The notes: generated by a model not told the origin, from the letters alone. A stretch of 64,000 bases of DNA from Pseudomonas mediterranea CFBP 5447 (GCF_000774145.1 NZ_KN322981.1:186001-250000); one strand, 5' to 3'; counted from the first letter of the stretch, positions 20,843 through 31,443 are shown. Numbers and translations: made by a program.

Positions 20843-22942
20843 TCAAATGTCCATGGGTCGGTTGGCGGCTTGGATCGCGGTAAGGGCGATGGTGTACACG
20901 ATGTCATCGACCTGGGCGCCACGGGGCAAGTCGTTCACCGGTTTGCGCAGGCCCTGGAGCATCGGCCCGAGGCTGACGCAATCGGCGCTGCGCTGGACGG
21001 CCTTGTGGGTGGTGTTGCCGGTGTTCAGGTCCGGGAAGATGAACACCGTCGCCCGCCCGGCCACCTGGCTGTTGGGCGCCAGTTGCCGCGCCACGGTTTC
21101 GTTGGCGGCGGCGTCGTATTGCAGCGGGCCGTCGATCAACAGGCCATGCTGCGCCTCGTGGGCCAGCAAGGTCGCTTCGCGGACTTTCTCCACCTCTTCG
21201 CCGCTGGCCGATTCACCGCTGGAATAGCTGAGCATCGCCACCCGTGGCGTGATGCCGAACGCGGCGGCCGAGTCGGCGCTTTGCAGGGCGATCTCCGCCA
21301 ACTCCGCTGCGCTGGGATGCGGATTCATCACGCAATCGCCATAGACCAGCACTTCCTCGGGAAACAGCATGAAGAACACCGACGACACCAGGGAGCAGCC
21401 CGGCGCCGTCTTGATCAACTGCAAGGCCGGACGGATGGTGTTGGCGGTGGAGTGGACAACGCCGGACACCAGCCCGTCGACTTCGTCCAGCGCCAGCATC
21501 ATCGTGCCGATCACCACGGTGTCTTCCAGTTGTTGCTCGGCCATCGGCGCATTCAGGCTCTTGCTCTTGCGCAGTCGCACCATCGGCTCGACGTAACGCT
21601 CGCGGATCGAATCCGGGTCGAGAACTTCCAGCCCTGGCGGCAGTTCGATGCCCTGGGCCCGGGCTACCGCCTCGACGTCGGCCGGCTTGGCCAGCAACAC
21701 GCAGCGGGCGATGCCGCGGGCCTGGCAAATCGCGGCGGCCTGGACCGTCAACGGTTCGCTGCCTTCCGGCAGGACGATGCGCTTGTTGGCGGCCTGGGCG
21801 CGCTGGATCAATTGATAGCGGAACACCGCCGGCGACAGGCGCATTTCCCGTGGGGTGCCGCAGCGTTGGTGCAGCCACTGGGCGTCCAGGTGGCTGGCGA
21901 CGAAATCGGTGATGATCTCCGCACGTTCGCGGTCGTCGATCGGGATTTCCTTGTTCAAGCCGTTGAGCAGGTTGGCGGTGTCATAGGAGCCCGTGCTCAC
22001 CGACAGCACCGGCAGGCCCGCCTGCAGGGCGCCGCGGCACAGCTCCATGATGCGTGGGTCAGGCAGGGTGTCGCTGGTCAGCAGCAGACCGGCCAGCGGC
22101 ACGCCGTTGATGGCGGCCAGGCTCACGGCGAGGATGATGTCGTCGCGATCGCCGGGGGTCACCACCAGCACGCCGGGCTTGAGCAGTTCCACGGTGTTGC
22201 GCATGGTGCGGGCGCAAATGATGATGTTGCTCATGCGCCGGCTTTCGTAATCGCCGGCATTGAGTACCTGGGCGCCCATCAGGTCGGCTACGTCGCGGGT
22301 GCGCGGGGCGTTGAGCTCGGGGCGGAACGGAATGCAGCCCAGCAGGCGGAAATCGCCGCTGCGCAGCAGGGGTGAATGCTCCTTGAGTCGGGCGGAAAAC
22401 GCTTCCATGCTTTCGTCGGTGCGGACCTTGTTGAGGATCACACCGAGGACTTTCGGGTCTTTCGGCCCGCCGAACAGTTGGGCCTGCAATTCCACGCGCC
22501 CGGAAAGCTCGGTCAGCACTTCGTTTTCCGGCGCCGACACCAGGATCACCTCGGCGTCCAGGCTCTTGGCCAGGTGCAGATTGACCCGTGCGGCGTAACT
22601 GGCGTTGCGGGTCGGGACCATGCCTTCGACCACCAGTACGTCCTTGCCGATGGCCGCCTGCTGGTAAAGCGTAATGATTTCTTCCAGCAGCTCATCGAGC
22701 TGGCCGTCACCGAGCATGCGCTCGACATGAGCCAGGCCCAGCGGCTGCGGCGGCTTGAGGCCGTGGGTGCGGGCCACCAGTTCGGTCGAACGTTCCGGGC
22801 CGGTGTCGCCGGGGTGAGGCTGGGCGATGGGTTTGAAAAAACCGACTTTCAGCCCGGCCCGTTCAAGGGTACGCACCAGCCCGAGGCTGATGGAGGTCAG
22901 GCCCACACCAAAATCGGTGGGCGCGATAAAAAAAGTTTGCAT
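20843..22942 (-). CDS. pta: Phosphate acetyltransferase Pta
   Basis: Pta interconverts acetyl-CoA and acetyl phosphate. The 699-residue protein is the long form: an N-terminal BioD-like P-loop domain (MQTFFIAPTDFGVGLTSISLG), a central DRTGG domain, and the C-terminal catalytic domain (GDCVMNPHPSAAELAEIAL; MLSYSSGESASGEEVEKVR; GPLQYDAAANETVA). No ackA lies next to it here, unlike the usual pairing; the neighbours are the acyltransferase and, across a gap, slyD. Confidence 0.95.
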   Translation of the reverse strand: MQTFFIAPTDFGVGLTSISLGLVRTLERAGLKVGFFKPIAQPHPGDTGPERSTELVARTHGLKPPQPLGLAHVERMLGDGQLDELLEEIITLYQQAAIGKDVLVVEGMVPTRNASYAARVNLHLAKSLDAEVILVSAPENEVLTELSGRVELQAQLFGGPKDPKVLGVILNKVRTDESMEAFSARLKEHSPLLRSGDFRLLGCIPFRPELNAPRTRDVADLMGAQVLNAGDYESRRMSNIIICARTMRNTVELLKPGVLVVTPGDRDDIILAVSLAAINGVPLAGLLLTSDTLPDPRIMELCRGALQAGLPVLSVSTGSYDTANLLNGLNKEIPIDDRERAEIITDFVASHLDAQWLHQRCGTPREMRLSPAVFRYQLIQRAQAANKRIVLPEGSEPLTVQAAAICQARGIARCVLLAKPADVEAVARAQGIELPPGLEVLDPDSIRERYVEPMVRLRKSKSLNAPMAEQQLEDTVVIGTMMLALDEVDGLVSGVVHSTANTIRPALQLIKTAPGCSLVSSVFFMLFPEEVLVYGDCVMNPHPSAAELAEIALQSADSAAAFGITPRVAMLSYSSGESASGEEVEKVREATLLAHEAQHGLLIDGPLQYDAAANETVARQLAPNSQVAGRATVFIFPDLNTGNTTHKAVQRSADCVSLGPMLQGLRKPVNDLPRGAQVDDIVYTIALTAIQAANRPMDI

Positions 22943-23002
22943 GCGGATTCTCTAAGGGAGCATGGCAAAGGCGAGGCCTGTGTATAGCCGTCTACCGTCA
23001 AT

Positions 23003-23311
23003 TCAGTCACCAAGATTATCGCTAACCGGCGCCTGAGCACACCAGCCGCAATCAAAGGGCTGGCCTATTTTTTCAATACGTTGCGTGGGATCCAGCACCC
23101 AGGCCCGGGATTGCCAGGGGGGCTGATGGCGCAGGTGCTGGGTATGCCCACAGGACAGCTCGGCCACCCAGTGACCCTCCTCGTCCTGATGGAAACCGGT
23201 GACCGTCGGTCCGGGCACACAGGCCCGTTTGTCAGGGTTCCGTTCGCTTTCGGGCAAATCCTTGTTTAGACTTGTCCGTTCTTCATTCTTATGCAAAAGG
23301 TCTCGCCCCAT
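23003..23311 (-). CDS. DUF3565 small zinc-ribbon-like protein
   Basis: The conserved part is GFHQDEEGHWVAELSCGHTQHLRHQPPW followed by CGWCA; given here as motifs, the CGH and CGWC cysteine pair could hold a metal. This fits the DUF3565 family (function unknown). The start is uncertain: ATG at 23341 or 23311 would overlap the slyD start on the other strand, and a GTG at about 23218 would give some 70 residues. I list the 23311 start; the C-terminal 70 residues are the well-supported part. Confidence 0.6.
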   Translation of the reverse strand: MGRDLLHKNEERTSLNKDLPESERNPDKRACVPGPTVTGFHQDEEGHWVAELSCGHTQHLRHQPPWQSRAWVLDPTQRIEKIGQPFDCGWCAQAPVSDNLGD

Positions 23312-23795
23312 GCTGATCGCCGCCAATAAGGCTGTCTCCATCGACTATACCCTGACCAACGACGCTGGTGAGGTCATCGACAGCTCTGCCGGCGGCGCTC
23401 CGCTGGTCTACCTGCATGGCGCAGGCAACATCATCCAGGGCCTGGAAAAAGCCCTGGAAGGTAAAACCACCGGTGACGAACTGAACGTGACCGTTGAACC
23501 GGAAGACGCTTACGGCGAGTACTCCGCCGAACTGGTCAGCACCCTGAGCCGCAGCATGTTCGAAGGCGTGGACGAGCTGGAAGTGGGCATGCAATTCCAC
23601 GCCTCGGCGCCGGATGGCCAGATGCAGATCGTCACCATTCGCGACCTGGACGGCGACGACGTCACCGTTGACGGCAACCACCCGTTGGCCGGCCAACGCC
23701 TGAACTTCAAGGTCAAGGTTGTCGACATCCGCGATGCCAGCCAGGAAGAAGTCGCCCATGGTCACGTCCATGGCGAAGGTGGTCATCACCACTGA
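23310..23795 (+). CDS. slyD: FKBP-type peptidyl-prolyl isomerase SlyD
   Basis: The 161-residue cytoplasmic prolyl isomerase and chaperone has the FKBP core (GAPLVYLHGAGNIIQGLEKAL is at residues 29-49), an insert-in-flap domain, and a metal-binding His-rich tail ending HGHVHGEGGHHH. In the family the tail binds nickel. I chose the ATG at 23310, preceded by AAAAGG. It is followed by a strong terminator. Confidence 0.93.
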   Translation: MLIAANKAVSIDYTLTNDAGEVIDSSAGGAPLVYLHGAGNIIQGLEKALEGKTTGDELNVTVEPEDAYGEYSAELVSTLSRSMFEGVDELEVGMQFHASAPDGQMQIVTIRDLDGDDVTVDGNHPLAGQRLNFKVKVVDIRDASQEEVAHGHVHGEGGHHH

Positions 23796-23821
23796 TTTTC
23801 TGCGCTACGCTGAAGTGAACA

Positions 23822-23848
23822 GGAAAGGCGCCATGGGCGCCTTTTTTA
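23822..23848 (+). terminator. Rho-independent terminator after slyD
   Basis: AAAGGCGCC ATG GGCGCCTTTTTT gives a compact 9 bp stem with a 3-base loop and a T run, 27 bases after the slyD stop. Confidence 0.93.
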
Positions 23849-23899
23849 GTCGGTTACCGGCCATGGCTGTTTCGAAGATCCGCAAACCTGGAGTTCGTC

Positions 23900-24382
23900 A
23901 TGAGTGCTTTTCACGACCTTAAACTGAAAGCCCTGGATGGTCAGGAGCTTCCTCTGGCGCCTTTCAAGGGGCAAGTCGTGCTGGTGGTCAACGTCGCCTC
24001 CAAATGCGGCCTGACGCCTCAGTACGCTGCGCTGGAAAATCTTTATCAGCAGTACAAGTCCAGGGGTTTCAGCATCCTGGGCCTGCCTTGCAATCAGTTC
24101 GCCGGGCAAGAACCGGGTACCGAACAGGAAATCCAGGCGTTCTGCAGCAATAGCTATGGCGTGACGTTTCCACTGTCCAGCAAGCTGGAAGTGAACGGTC
24201 ATGACCGGCATCAGCTCTACCGCCTGCTGGCGGGCGAGGGCGCGGAGTTCCCCGGGGACATTACCTGGAATTTCGAGAAATTCCTGCTCGGCAAGGACGG
24301 CCGGGTGCTGGCGCGTTTTTCGCCACGCACGACGCCGGATGATCCGGCTGTGATCCAGGCGATCGAGAAAGCGCTGGGCTGA
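23900..24382 (+). CDS. Glutathione peroxidase (thiol peroxidase type)
   Basis: The 160-residue protein reduces hydroperoxides, in bacteria usually with thioredoxin as donor. The peroxidatic cysteine is in NVASKCGLTPQY (residue 36). The tetrad partners are Gln in NQFAGQEPGTE and Trp-Asn in ITWNFEKFLLG. It is the cysteine, not selenocysteine, form. It stands alone between the slyD terminator and a repeat. Confidence 0.93.
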   Translation: MSAFHDLKLKALDGQELPLAPFKGQVVLVVNVASKCGLTPQYAALENLYQQYKSRGFSILGLPCNQFAGQEPGTEQEIQAFCSNSYGVTFPLSSKLEVNGHDRHQLYRLLAGEGAEFPGDITWNFEKFLLGKDGRVLARFSPRTTPDDPAVIQAIEKALG

Positions 24383-24404
24383 ATTGAAGAGCCCAACCGA
24401 ACCC

Positions 24405-24537
24405 TGTGGCGAGGGGATTTATCCCCGCTGGGCTGCGTAGCAGCCCTAGAATCTGACACCTCGGTGTGTCAGCCTGATCAGGTTGCTTGCTCTTGGGGTT
24501 GCTGCGCAACCCAGCGGGGATAAATCCCCTCGCCACA
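24405..24537. repeat. TGTGGCGAGGGGATTTATCC long palindromic repeat, copy 2
   Basis: Same outer arms as the copy at 14081-14213 (TGTGGCGAGGGGATTTATCC and its inverse), the same length of 133 bases, but a different central part. An inner GACACCTCGGTGTGTC hairpin lies in the loop. Confidence 0.85.
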
Positions 24538-24655
24538 GGTTCGGCGCACGGCTTTTGATCCTTAATCACTCCAATCAATAGTGCTACCCAGCCCCGCCCA
24601 CGGCACATATTATCCTCGTCATATCCGACCTGCGACCTTGACCGTGGAGTGCCCC

Positions 24656-25759
24656 ATGCCTGTAAAAGCCCTGTTCAAACCCTTCCAACTCGGCGCGTTC
24701 GAGCTGCCGACCCGGGTGGTGATGGCGCCGATGACCCGTTCCTTTTCGCCGGGCGGCGTGCCCAACGCCAAGGTCATCGAATATTACCGTCGCCGCGCAG
24801 CGGCCGGGGTTGGCCTGATCATCACCGAAGGCACGACAGTCGGGCACAAGGCTTCCAACGGCTATCCGAACGTGCCGCACTTCTATGGCGATGCTGCGCT
24901 CGCCGGCTGGAAGCAAGTGGTCGATGCGGTGCATGCCGAAGGCGGCAAGATCGTTCCACAGTTGTGGCATGTGGGCAGTGTGCGCCGCACCGGGACCGAG
25001 CCGGATGCCAGCGTGCCGGGTTATGGCCCGACCGAAAAGCTCAAGGACGGCCAGGTGGTGGTCCACGGCATGACCCAGGCAGACATCGACGAAGTCATCG
25101 CCGCCTTCGCCCAAGCGGCGAAAGATGCCCAGCGCATCGGCATGGATGGCGTGGAGATCCATGGCGCCCATGGTTATCTGGTGGATCAGTTCTTCTGGGA
25201 AGGCAGCAACCAGCGCACCGATGGCTACGGTGGCAGCCTGGCCAACCGTTCGCGCTTCGCCATCGAGTTGATTCGTGCCGTGCGTGCAGCCGTAGGCGAA
25301 GGATTCCCGATCATCTTCCGCTTCTCCCAATGGAAACAACAGGACTACACCGCGCGCCTGGTGCAGACCCCCGAAGCCCTGGGCGAATTCCTCAAGCCAC
25401 TGTCCGACGCTGGCGTGGATATCTTCCACTGCTCGACACGTCGCTTCTGGGAGCCGGAATTCGACGGCTCCGAGCTGAACCTGGCCGGCTGGACCCGCAA
25501 GCTCACCGGCAAGCCGACCATCACCGTTGGCAGCGTCGGCCTGGATGGCGAGTTCCTGCAGTTCATGGTCAATACCGACAAGGTCGCGCAGCCGGCCAGC
25601 CTGGAGAAACTGCTGGAGCGCCTGAACAATGACGAATTCGACCTGGTGGCGGTAGGGCGGGCGCTGCTGGTGGATCCGGATTGGGCGCAGAAGGTGCGCG
25701 ACGGTCGGGAACAGGAGATCCTGCCGTTCAGCCGTGAAGCACTGATGACGCTGGTTTAA
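24656..25759 (+). CDS. Old Yellow Enzyme family NAD(P)H:flavin oxidoreductase
   Basis: The 367-residue FMN enzyme of the Old Yellow Enzyme family reduces activated C=C bonds; the physiological substrate is unknown. Family marks are the N-terminal LPTRVVMAPMTRSFS, the substrate-binding region EIHGAHGYLVDQFFWEGSNQ (residues about 165-184), and the FMN-phosphate region LVAVGRALLVDPDW near the C-terminus. The usual HxxH/HxxN pair appears as HGAH here. The ATG at 24656 gives MPVKALFKPF; an upstream in-frame extension is not family-like. Confidence 0.9.
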   Translation: MPVKALFKPFQLGAFELPTRVVMAPMTRSFSPGGVPNAKVIEYYRRRAAAGVGLIITEGTTVGHKASNGYPNVPHFYGDAALAGWKQVVDAVHAEGGKIVPQLWHVGSVRRTGTEPDASVPGYGPTEKLKDGQVVVHGMTQADIDEVIAAFAQAAKDAQRIGMDGVEIHGAHGYLVDQFFWEGSNQRTDGYGGSLANRSRFAIELIRAVRAAVGEGFPIIFRFSQWKQQDYTARLVQTPEALGEFLKPLSDAGVDIFHCSTRRFWEPEFDGSELNLAGWTRKLTGKPTITVGSVGLDGEFLQFMVNTDKVAQPASLEKLLERLNNDEFDLVAVGRALLVDPDWAQKVRDGREQEILPFSREALMTLV

Positions 25760-25774
25760 GTCGCCTGTACCGAC

Positions 25775-25875
25775 GCCATCGCGAGCAGGCTCGCTCCCAC
25801 ATTCGATCTTCTGCGAAGGCCAATACCGCGCTCGACGAAGATCCCCTGTGGGAGCAAGCCTGCTCGCGATGGCGA
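25775..25875. repeat. Two REP units facing outward
   Basis: GCCATCGCGAGCAGGCTCGC...TCCCACA at 25775-25801 is followed by TGTGGGAGCAAGCCTGCTCG...GATGGCGA at 25847-25875. Compared with most copies in this window the two heads point toward each other's spacer, so the order within the pair is reversed. Confidence 0.8.
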
Positions 25876-25895
25876 TCTTCACATCTGCGAAAAAA

Positions 25896-27068
25896 TCAGC
25901 GCATTGTCGACGCAGCCGGCATCACCTGCTCACCCACACAAGCCCCCCGCAACTGCGCCTCGAACTGCTCGATCACCGACGCCCAACCCTGGCGGCTGGC
26001 GTGCTGGCGAGCATTGAGCCGCACGCAGCGTAACGCTTCGGGATCCTCCAGCAACCAGCGGGCCCCATCGCAGAACGCCTCCTCATCCCCGGGCATCGCC
26101 AGCACGCCGTTGTAGCCATGGCGGATGTGCTGTGCCGCGGCGGCCTGATCGTAGGCCACCACGCCCAGCCCGGACGCCAGGGCTTCCAGCACGACATTGC
26201 CGAAGGGTTCGGTCAGGCTCGGAAAGACGAACACATCCCCGCTGGCGTAGTGGCTGGCCAGCGCCTCGCCACGCTGGGTGCCGCAGAAAATCGCGTCGGG
26301 CAATGCCTGCTCCAGGGCGGACCGTTGCGGGCCGTCGCCGATCACCACCAGCTTCATTCGCCGCTGCGGGAACGTACTGCACAGCCGGTCGAAACAACGC
26401 TTGAGCAAGCCGAGATTCTTCTCTGGCGCCAGGCGCCCAACGTGGATCACGGCAATATCGTCATCGCCCAGGCCCCAGCTTTCCCGCAGGGGGACCGAGC
26501 GCTTGACCGGATGGAACAACTGGCTGTCGACGCCGCGGGATAACAGCATGACGCGCGCGAAATGCCGCCGTTCCAATTCCAGTTGCTGGCTGAGGCTGGG
26601 CACCAGCGTCAGGTTGGAGCGGTTGTGAAACCAGCGCAGGTAATGGGTGAGTGCGCGACTCAGCAACCCGAGGCCATACTGCCGGGTGTATTGCTGGAAA
26701 TTGGTGTGGAAGCCACTGACCACCGAAATACCCAGGCGCCGAGCCGCCCGCAATGCCGACAAACCCAACGGCCCCTCGGTGGCGATGTACAGCACATCGG
26801 GCCGCTGACGCTTCCAGCGCCGCAGCAGCTTGTGCATGGACACCTGGCCCCACTGCAACCCCGGATACCCTGGCAGCGGCCAGCCCCGGCACAGCAGCAA
26901 ATCGTTGCTGGCCTGGCGTTGATCGGTGGCCTGCCGCGGACGCACCAGCTCTACCCGGTGCCCCCGGGCACACAGACCCTCATGCAAGCGGCCCAAAGTA
27001 TTGGCCACGCCGTTGATTTCCGGCGGGAAGGTTTCGGTGATGAGGGTGATATGCAGGTGTGTGCTCAT
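25896..27068 (-). CDS. GT4 glycosyltransferase (MgtA-like alpha-mannosyltransferase)
   Basis: The 390-residue GT-B enzyme starts with MSTHLHITLITETFPPEING, the acceptor domain that resembles GDP-mannose-dependent alpha-mannosyltransferases. The donor domain has VIHVGRLAPEKN and the EX7E motif EPFGNVVLE (about residues 286-294). Such proteins glycosylate membrane lipids; donor and acceptor are inferred from similarity only. I chose the start at 27068, since the upstream extension is not conserved. It is on the same strand as cysZ with a 64-base gap. Confidence 0.85.
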   Translation of the reverse strand: MSTHLHITLITETFPPEINGVANTLGRLHEGLCARGHRVELVRPRQATDQRQASNDLLLCRGWPLPGYPGLQWGQVSMHKLLRRWKRQRPDVLYIATEGPLGLSALRAARRLGISVVSGFHTNFQQYTRQYGLGLLSRALTHYLRWFHNRSNLTLVPSLSQQLELERRHFARVMLLSRGVDSQLFHPVKRSVPLRESWGLGDDDIAVIHVGRLAPEKNLGLLKRCFDRLCSTFPQRRMKLVVIGDGPQRSALEQALPDAIFCGTQRGEALASHYASGDVFVFPSLTEPFGNVVLEALASGLGVVAYDQAAAAQHIRHGYNGVLAMPGDEEAFCDGARWLLEDPEALRCVRLNARQHASRQGWASVIEQFEAQLRGACVGEQVMPAASTMR

Positions 27069-27132
27069 GACCCCAGTGTCGACCGGGGCCATTTCGCCAG
27101 TGTGACGCCTGAATGATGGATTTGTGACCGGT

Positions 27133-27888
27133 TCAGCCTTGGCGGGCCAATATGGCCTCGGCCCCTTGCTCGCGCACCCAGAACAGGGTCGCCCCGGCCA
27201 CGGCCGCCGGCATCATCAGGATGTTGACCACGGGAATCAGCAGTGCCAGGTACACGCTGCCGCCAAAACCCAGGCTCTGCCAGCGCTTCTGTCGCAGCCA
27301 GGCGAGCATTTCGTTCCAGCCCAGCTTGTGGTTGTCCGCCGGGTAGTCGATGTACTGGATCGCCATCATCCACACGCCGAACAGCAGCCACAGCGGCGCG
27401 GCCACCAGATTGAGCACGGGGATGAACGACAGCACGAACAGCCCCAGGGCGCGGGGCAGGAAATAGCCGAGCTTGCGTGCCTCCCGGGCCAGGGTGCGGG
27501 GGATCATGGCAACCAACTCGCCCCAACTGAAGGCCGGGAAGTCGTCGGTGCCACGGACCACTACCTCGACTTTCTCTGCCAGAAAACCGTTGAACGGCGC
27601 GGCGATGATGTTGGCGAGCATCGTGAAGGTAAAGAACACCATCAGTACCACCAGCACCACGAACAACGGCCAGAGGATGTAGCTGAGGAAACTCAGCCAG
27701 TCCGGCAGCGACGGCATCAACGTGTCGACCCACAGGCTGAATTGATGGCCGGCCAGGTAGATCAGGCCGACGAACAACACGAGGTTGATCGCCAGCGGCA
27801 ACAATACGAACAAACGCAGGCCCGGGCTCAAGACCAGCTTGAGGCCTTCTTGCAGATATTGCGGGCCGGACAGGACAGGGGCGGGCAT
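27133..27888 (-). CDS. cysZ: Sulfate transporter CysZ
   Basis: The 251-residue inner-membrane protein imports sulfate for cysteine synthesis. Hydrophobic segments lie near residues 27-50, 68-92, 145-170 and 205-232. Family marks are [19 protein letters not shown] at the start and the central [25 protein letters not shown] region (about residues 113-137). It is away from the cysDNC genes in this genome but serves the same pathway. Confidence 0.92.
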   Translation of the reverse strand: MPAPVLSGPQYLQEGLKLVLSPGLRLFVLLPLAINLVLFVGLIYLAGHQFSLWVDTLMPSLPDWLSFLSYILWPLFVVLVVLMVFFTFTMLANIIAAPFNGFLAEKVEVVVRGTDDFPAFSWGELVAMIPRTLAREARKLGYFLPRALGLFVLSFIPVLNLVAAPLWLLFGVWMMAIQYIDYPADNHKLGWNEMLAWLRQKRWQSLGFGGSVYLALLIPVVNILMMPAAVAGATLFWVREQGAEAILARQG

Positions 27889-29160
<1,272 letters not shown>

Positions 29161-29187
29161 TTTCTGCCTGAGAGCAAGCGAAGCACC

Positions 29188-29276
29188 TGTGGGAGCGAGC
29201 CTGCTCGCGAAGGCGGTGAATCAGTCAACATCATGCTGACTGACCCACCGCTATCGCGAGCAGGCTCGCTCCCACA
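29188..29276. repeat. Paired REP repeat, GAGCCTGCTCGCGA subtype
   Basis: TGTGGGAGCGAGCCTGCTCG and its inverse enclose about 40 bases; located between the ends of the convergent trxB and aminotransferase genes. Confidence 0.85.
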
Positions 29277-29294
29277 GTGTTTTGTGTGGTCTGT

Positions 29295-30545
29295 TCAGCC
29301 CAGCTTCGTCAGGCATGCTTCGAGAATATCCAGGCCTTCCTCCAGCACTGCCGGCTCGGTCGTCAACGGAGCCAGCAGGCGGATGATATGGCGCGACTTG
29401 CCACTGGGCATCAGCAGCAGGCCTGCGTCCCGTGCCAGAGCCAGCAACTGGGTCAGCTGCGCCGCTGCCGGGGTACCGTCGGCATGGGCCAGTTCGATGC
29501 CGCGCATGGCGCCGACGCCCGTCAGGCGGCCCAGGAACGGTGTCAGCCCCCGGCGGCGCCATGATTCGTAGCGGCTGACAATCGCCTCTTCCTGTTGCGT
29601 ACCCCAGGCGTGCAGGTGCGTGTCGGTCATTTCCTCCAGTGTCGCCAGTGCGGCGGCACAGGCAATGGGGTTGCCCGAATAGGTACCGCCCAAGCCGCCC
29701 TTGGGCAGGTTGTCCAGCAAAGCCTTGCGCCCCACCACAGCCCCCAGCGGGACACCGCCGGCAATGCTCTTGCCCAGGAGGATCAGGTCGGGCTCGATGC
29801 CCAGTCGCGAGAACGCGAAACGTTGGCCGGTGCGCCCGAAGCCCGACTGGATTTCATCGATGATCAGCACGATGCCCTTGTCGTCGCAGAACTGCCGCAG
29901 GGCCTGGGCGAAAGGGATGTCCAGCGCCAGGAAGCCCGCCTCGCCCTGTACCGGTTCGACGATGAAACAGGCCACATCGTTGACGTCGATCTCCACGCTG
30001 AACAATCGCTCCATGGCCTGTAAGGCTTCTGCGCAGGTCACGCCGTTGTCCTTGCTCGGATAGGGCAGGTGATAGACCGGCCCCGGCAACACGCCGATTT
30101 TCTGTTTGTAGGGCGCGACCTTGCCGTTGAGGTTCAGAGTGGCCAGCGTGCGGCCATGGAAGCCGCCGTCGAAGGCGATGACGGCAGTGCGGCCCGTGGC
30201 CCCGCGCACGATCTTCAAGGCATTTTCCGCCGCCTCCGCGCCGCTGTTGGTGAGCATGCCGCTGATGGGGTAGTCCACCGGGATAAACGCGGTCAGGCGC
30301 TCCATCAATTCGATGTAGGGCGCATGAGGTGCGGCGTTGAAGGCATAGTGAGTCAATCGGGTGGCCTGCTCGCGAATGGCCTCGACGACGCGTGGATGGC
30401 AATGGCCGAGGTTCAACACGCCGATGCCGCCCACGAAGTCGATGTAGCGCTTGCCGTCGGTGTCCCAGACCTCGGCGTTTCTGCCATGGCTGAGGCTGAC
30501 GGGGTGCACTATGGAGATCGATTGGCTGATGGTTTCGCTGCTCAT
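29295..30545 (-). CDS. Class III aminotransferase (GabT-like omega-aminotransferase)
   Basis: The 416-residue PLP enzyme is of the 4-aminobutyrate aminotransferase type. The NSGAEAAENALKIVRGATGR region (residues about 103-122) binds PLP phosphate, the aspartate is in LIIDEIQSGFGRTG, and the Schiff-base lysine is in LLGKSIAGGVPLGAVVG. It is a lone gene, not next to a succinate-semialdehyde dehydrogenase, so the substrate may be another omega-amino acid such as 2-aminoadipate or 5-aminovalerate. I leave the symbol blank for that reason. Confidence 0.85.
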   Translation of the reverse strand: MSSETISQSISIVHPVSLSHGRNAEVWDTDGKRYIDFVGGIGVLNLGHCHPRVVEAIREQATRLTHYAFNAAPHAPYIELMERLTAFIPVDYPISGMLTNSGAEAAENALKIVRGATGRTAVIAFDGGFHGRTLATLNLNGKVAPYKQKIGVLPGPVYHLPYPSKDNGVTCAEALQAMERLFSVEIDVNDVACFIVEPVQGEAGFLALDIPFAQALRQFCDDKGIVLIIDEIQSGFGRTGQRFAFSRLGIEPDLILLGKSIAGGVPLGAVVGRKALLDNLPKGGLGGTYSGNPIACAAALATLEEMTDTHLHAWGTQQEEAIVSRYESWRRRGLTPFLGRLTGVGAMRGIELAHADGTPAAAQLTQLLALARDAGLLLMPSGKSRHIIRLLAPLTTEPAVLEEGLDILEACLTKLG

Positions 30546-30677
30546 GGATGACGGCTCGAAGGAAGAGAGGATTTCCTTTATCTAAGCCGTGAGCAGTGGC
30601 GGGCGGCAAACGAAATAAAGTTGCCGGGTCAATCTTAAAAGTCGGGATGTCTCAGGGACGAGTCTCTTGAGGCGGTC

Positions 30678-30774
30678 TGTGGCGAGGGAGCTTGCTCCCG
30701 CTTGAGTGCGTAGCACTCACAAAAGGAAGTTGCCAGTGCTGCGCACTGGAGCGGGAGCAAGCTCCCTCGCCACA
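30678..30774. repeat. TGTGGCGAGGGAGCTTGCTC palindromic repeat, copy 1
   Basis: Outer arms TGTGGCGAGGGAGCTTGCTC and the inverse enclose an inner GAGTGCGTAGCACTC hairpin and a CCAGTGCTGCGCACTGG hairpin. It is a sister subtype of the repeat at 14081 and matches the one at 44108-44200. Confidence 0.85.
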
Positions 30775-30815
30775 AAAGCGGATCCTGCAAAAAGCGGATC
30801 TCCCCAGAAGGACGA

Positions 30816-31154
30816 TCAGCGACGCTGCAATGGCTGGGCCGCGAACTTCACGCCGGCCAGTCCGTGGGCCATCAACGCGCGGATATTACCGTGGTCGCTG
30901 CCGTCGGGAGTGTCCAGCACCGAGCGGTAATGCTCGCCGAACGCCAGCAGCGCTTCTTCGTCGCTCAAGCCTTCGAGCAGAGCCAGGCCGAGGGTCTTGC
31001 AGGAGCCTTCGTTCTGCCCGGCCGCATTTTCCACGTTGCCGTTGGTGAAAGGCTGAGGCTGATAGTCATAGCCATCGTTGATGAAGGCCAGGGTCTCGGC
31101 GAAGGTGTGTTCGCCGCTCTGGAGGCGGGCGCGCAGGGTGTTCAGATCAGGCAT
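30816..31154 (-). CDS. HopJ-type effector family protein
   Basis: The 112-residue protein matches the HopJ family (LQSGEHTFAETLAFINDGYDYQPQPF at residues 8-33; GSCKTLGLALLEGLSDEEALLAFGEHYR). HopJ was named from a P. syringae effector candidate, but homologues are widespread in bacteria without type III secretion, so a housekeeping role is likely; its function is unknown. It overlaps the DUF1244 stop by 8 bases and so belongs to the same transcript as the fol genes, or at least as DUF1244. Confidence 0.85.
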   Translation of the reverse strand: MPDLNTLRARLQSGEHTFAETLAFINDGYDYQPQPFTNGNVENAAGQNEGSCKTLGLALLEGLSDEEALLAFGEHYRSVLDTPDGSDHGNIRALMAHGLAGVKFAAQPLQRR

Positions 31155-31443
31155 CGGGTTTTCCTTTGGCGAACGCAGCTTGCTGTTCGGCGCTGGCTTC
31201 TTGCTGGTATTGGGCTTTCCATTCGGCGTACGGCATGCCGTAGACCCGTTCACGGGCGTCATCGAGGCTGACCTCGATCTGGCGTTCGTCGGCAGCGGCC
31301 TTGTACCATTTGGACAGGCAGTTGCGGCAGAAGCCGGCGAGGTTCATCAGGTCGATGTTCTGCACATCCTTGCGGCTGTCCAGGTGGGCAACCAGCCGAC
31401 GGAAAGCGGCGGCTTCGAGTTCGAGGCGTTGTTGGTCGTTCAT
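31147..31443 (-). CDS. DUF1244 protein
   Basis: The 98-residue protein fits DUF1244: FRRLVAHLDSRKDVQNIDLM and LAGFCRNCLSKWYKAAADE, with a CRNC cysteine pair near residue 40. The C-terminal part is Gln/Ala rich. I chose the ATG at 31443, which gives MNDQQRLELEAAAFRRL. Its function is unknown. It is coupled to the HopJ gene and separated from folX by the orphan repeat at 31460-31528. Confidence 0.85.
   Translation of the reverse strand: MNDQQRLELEAAAFRRLVAHLDSRKDVQNIDLMNLAGFCRNCLSKWYKAAADERQIEVSLDDARERVYGMPYAEWKAQYQQEASAEQQAAFAKGKPDA

Noticed and set aside
20270..22375. 701-codon open frame antisense to pta
   Set aside because: It is the high-GC shadow of pta on the opposite strand; the protein is rich in His, Gln, Gly and Ala with no domain, while pta has clear catalytic motifs.
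30816..31154. HopJ gene as evidence of a type III secretion region
   Set aside because: No secretion, chaperone or hrp-box elements are near, and the family is common in non-pathogens.
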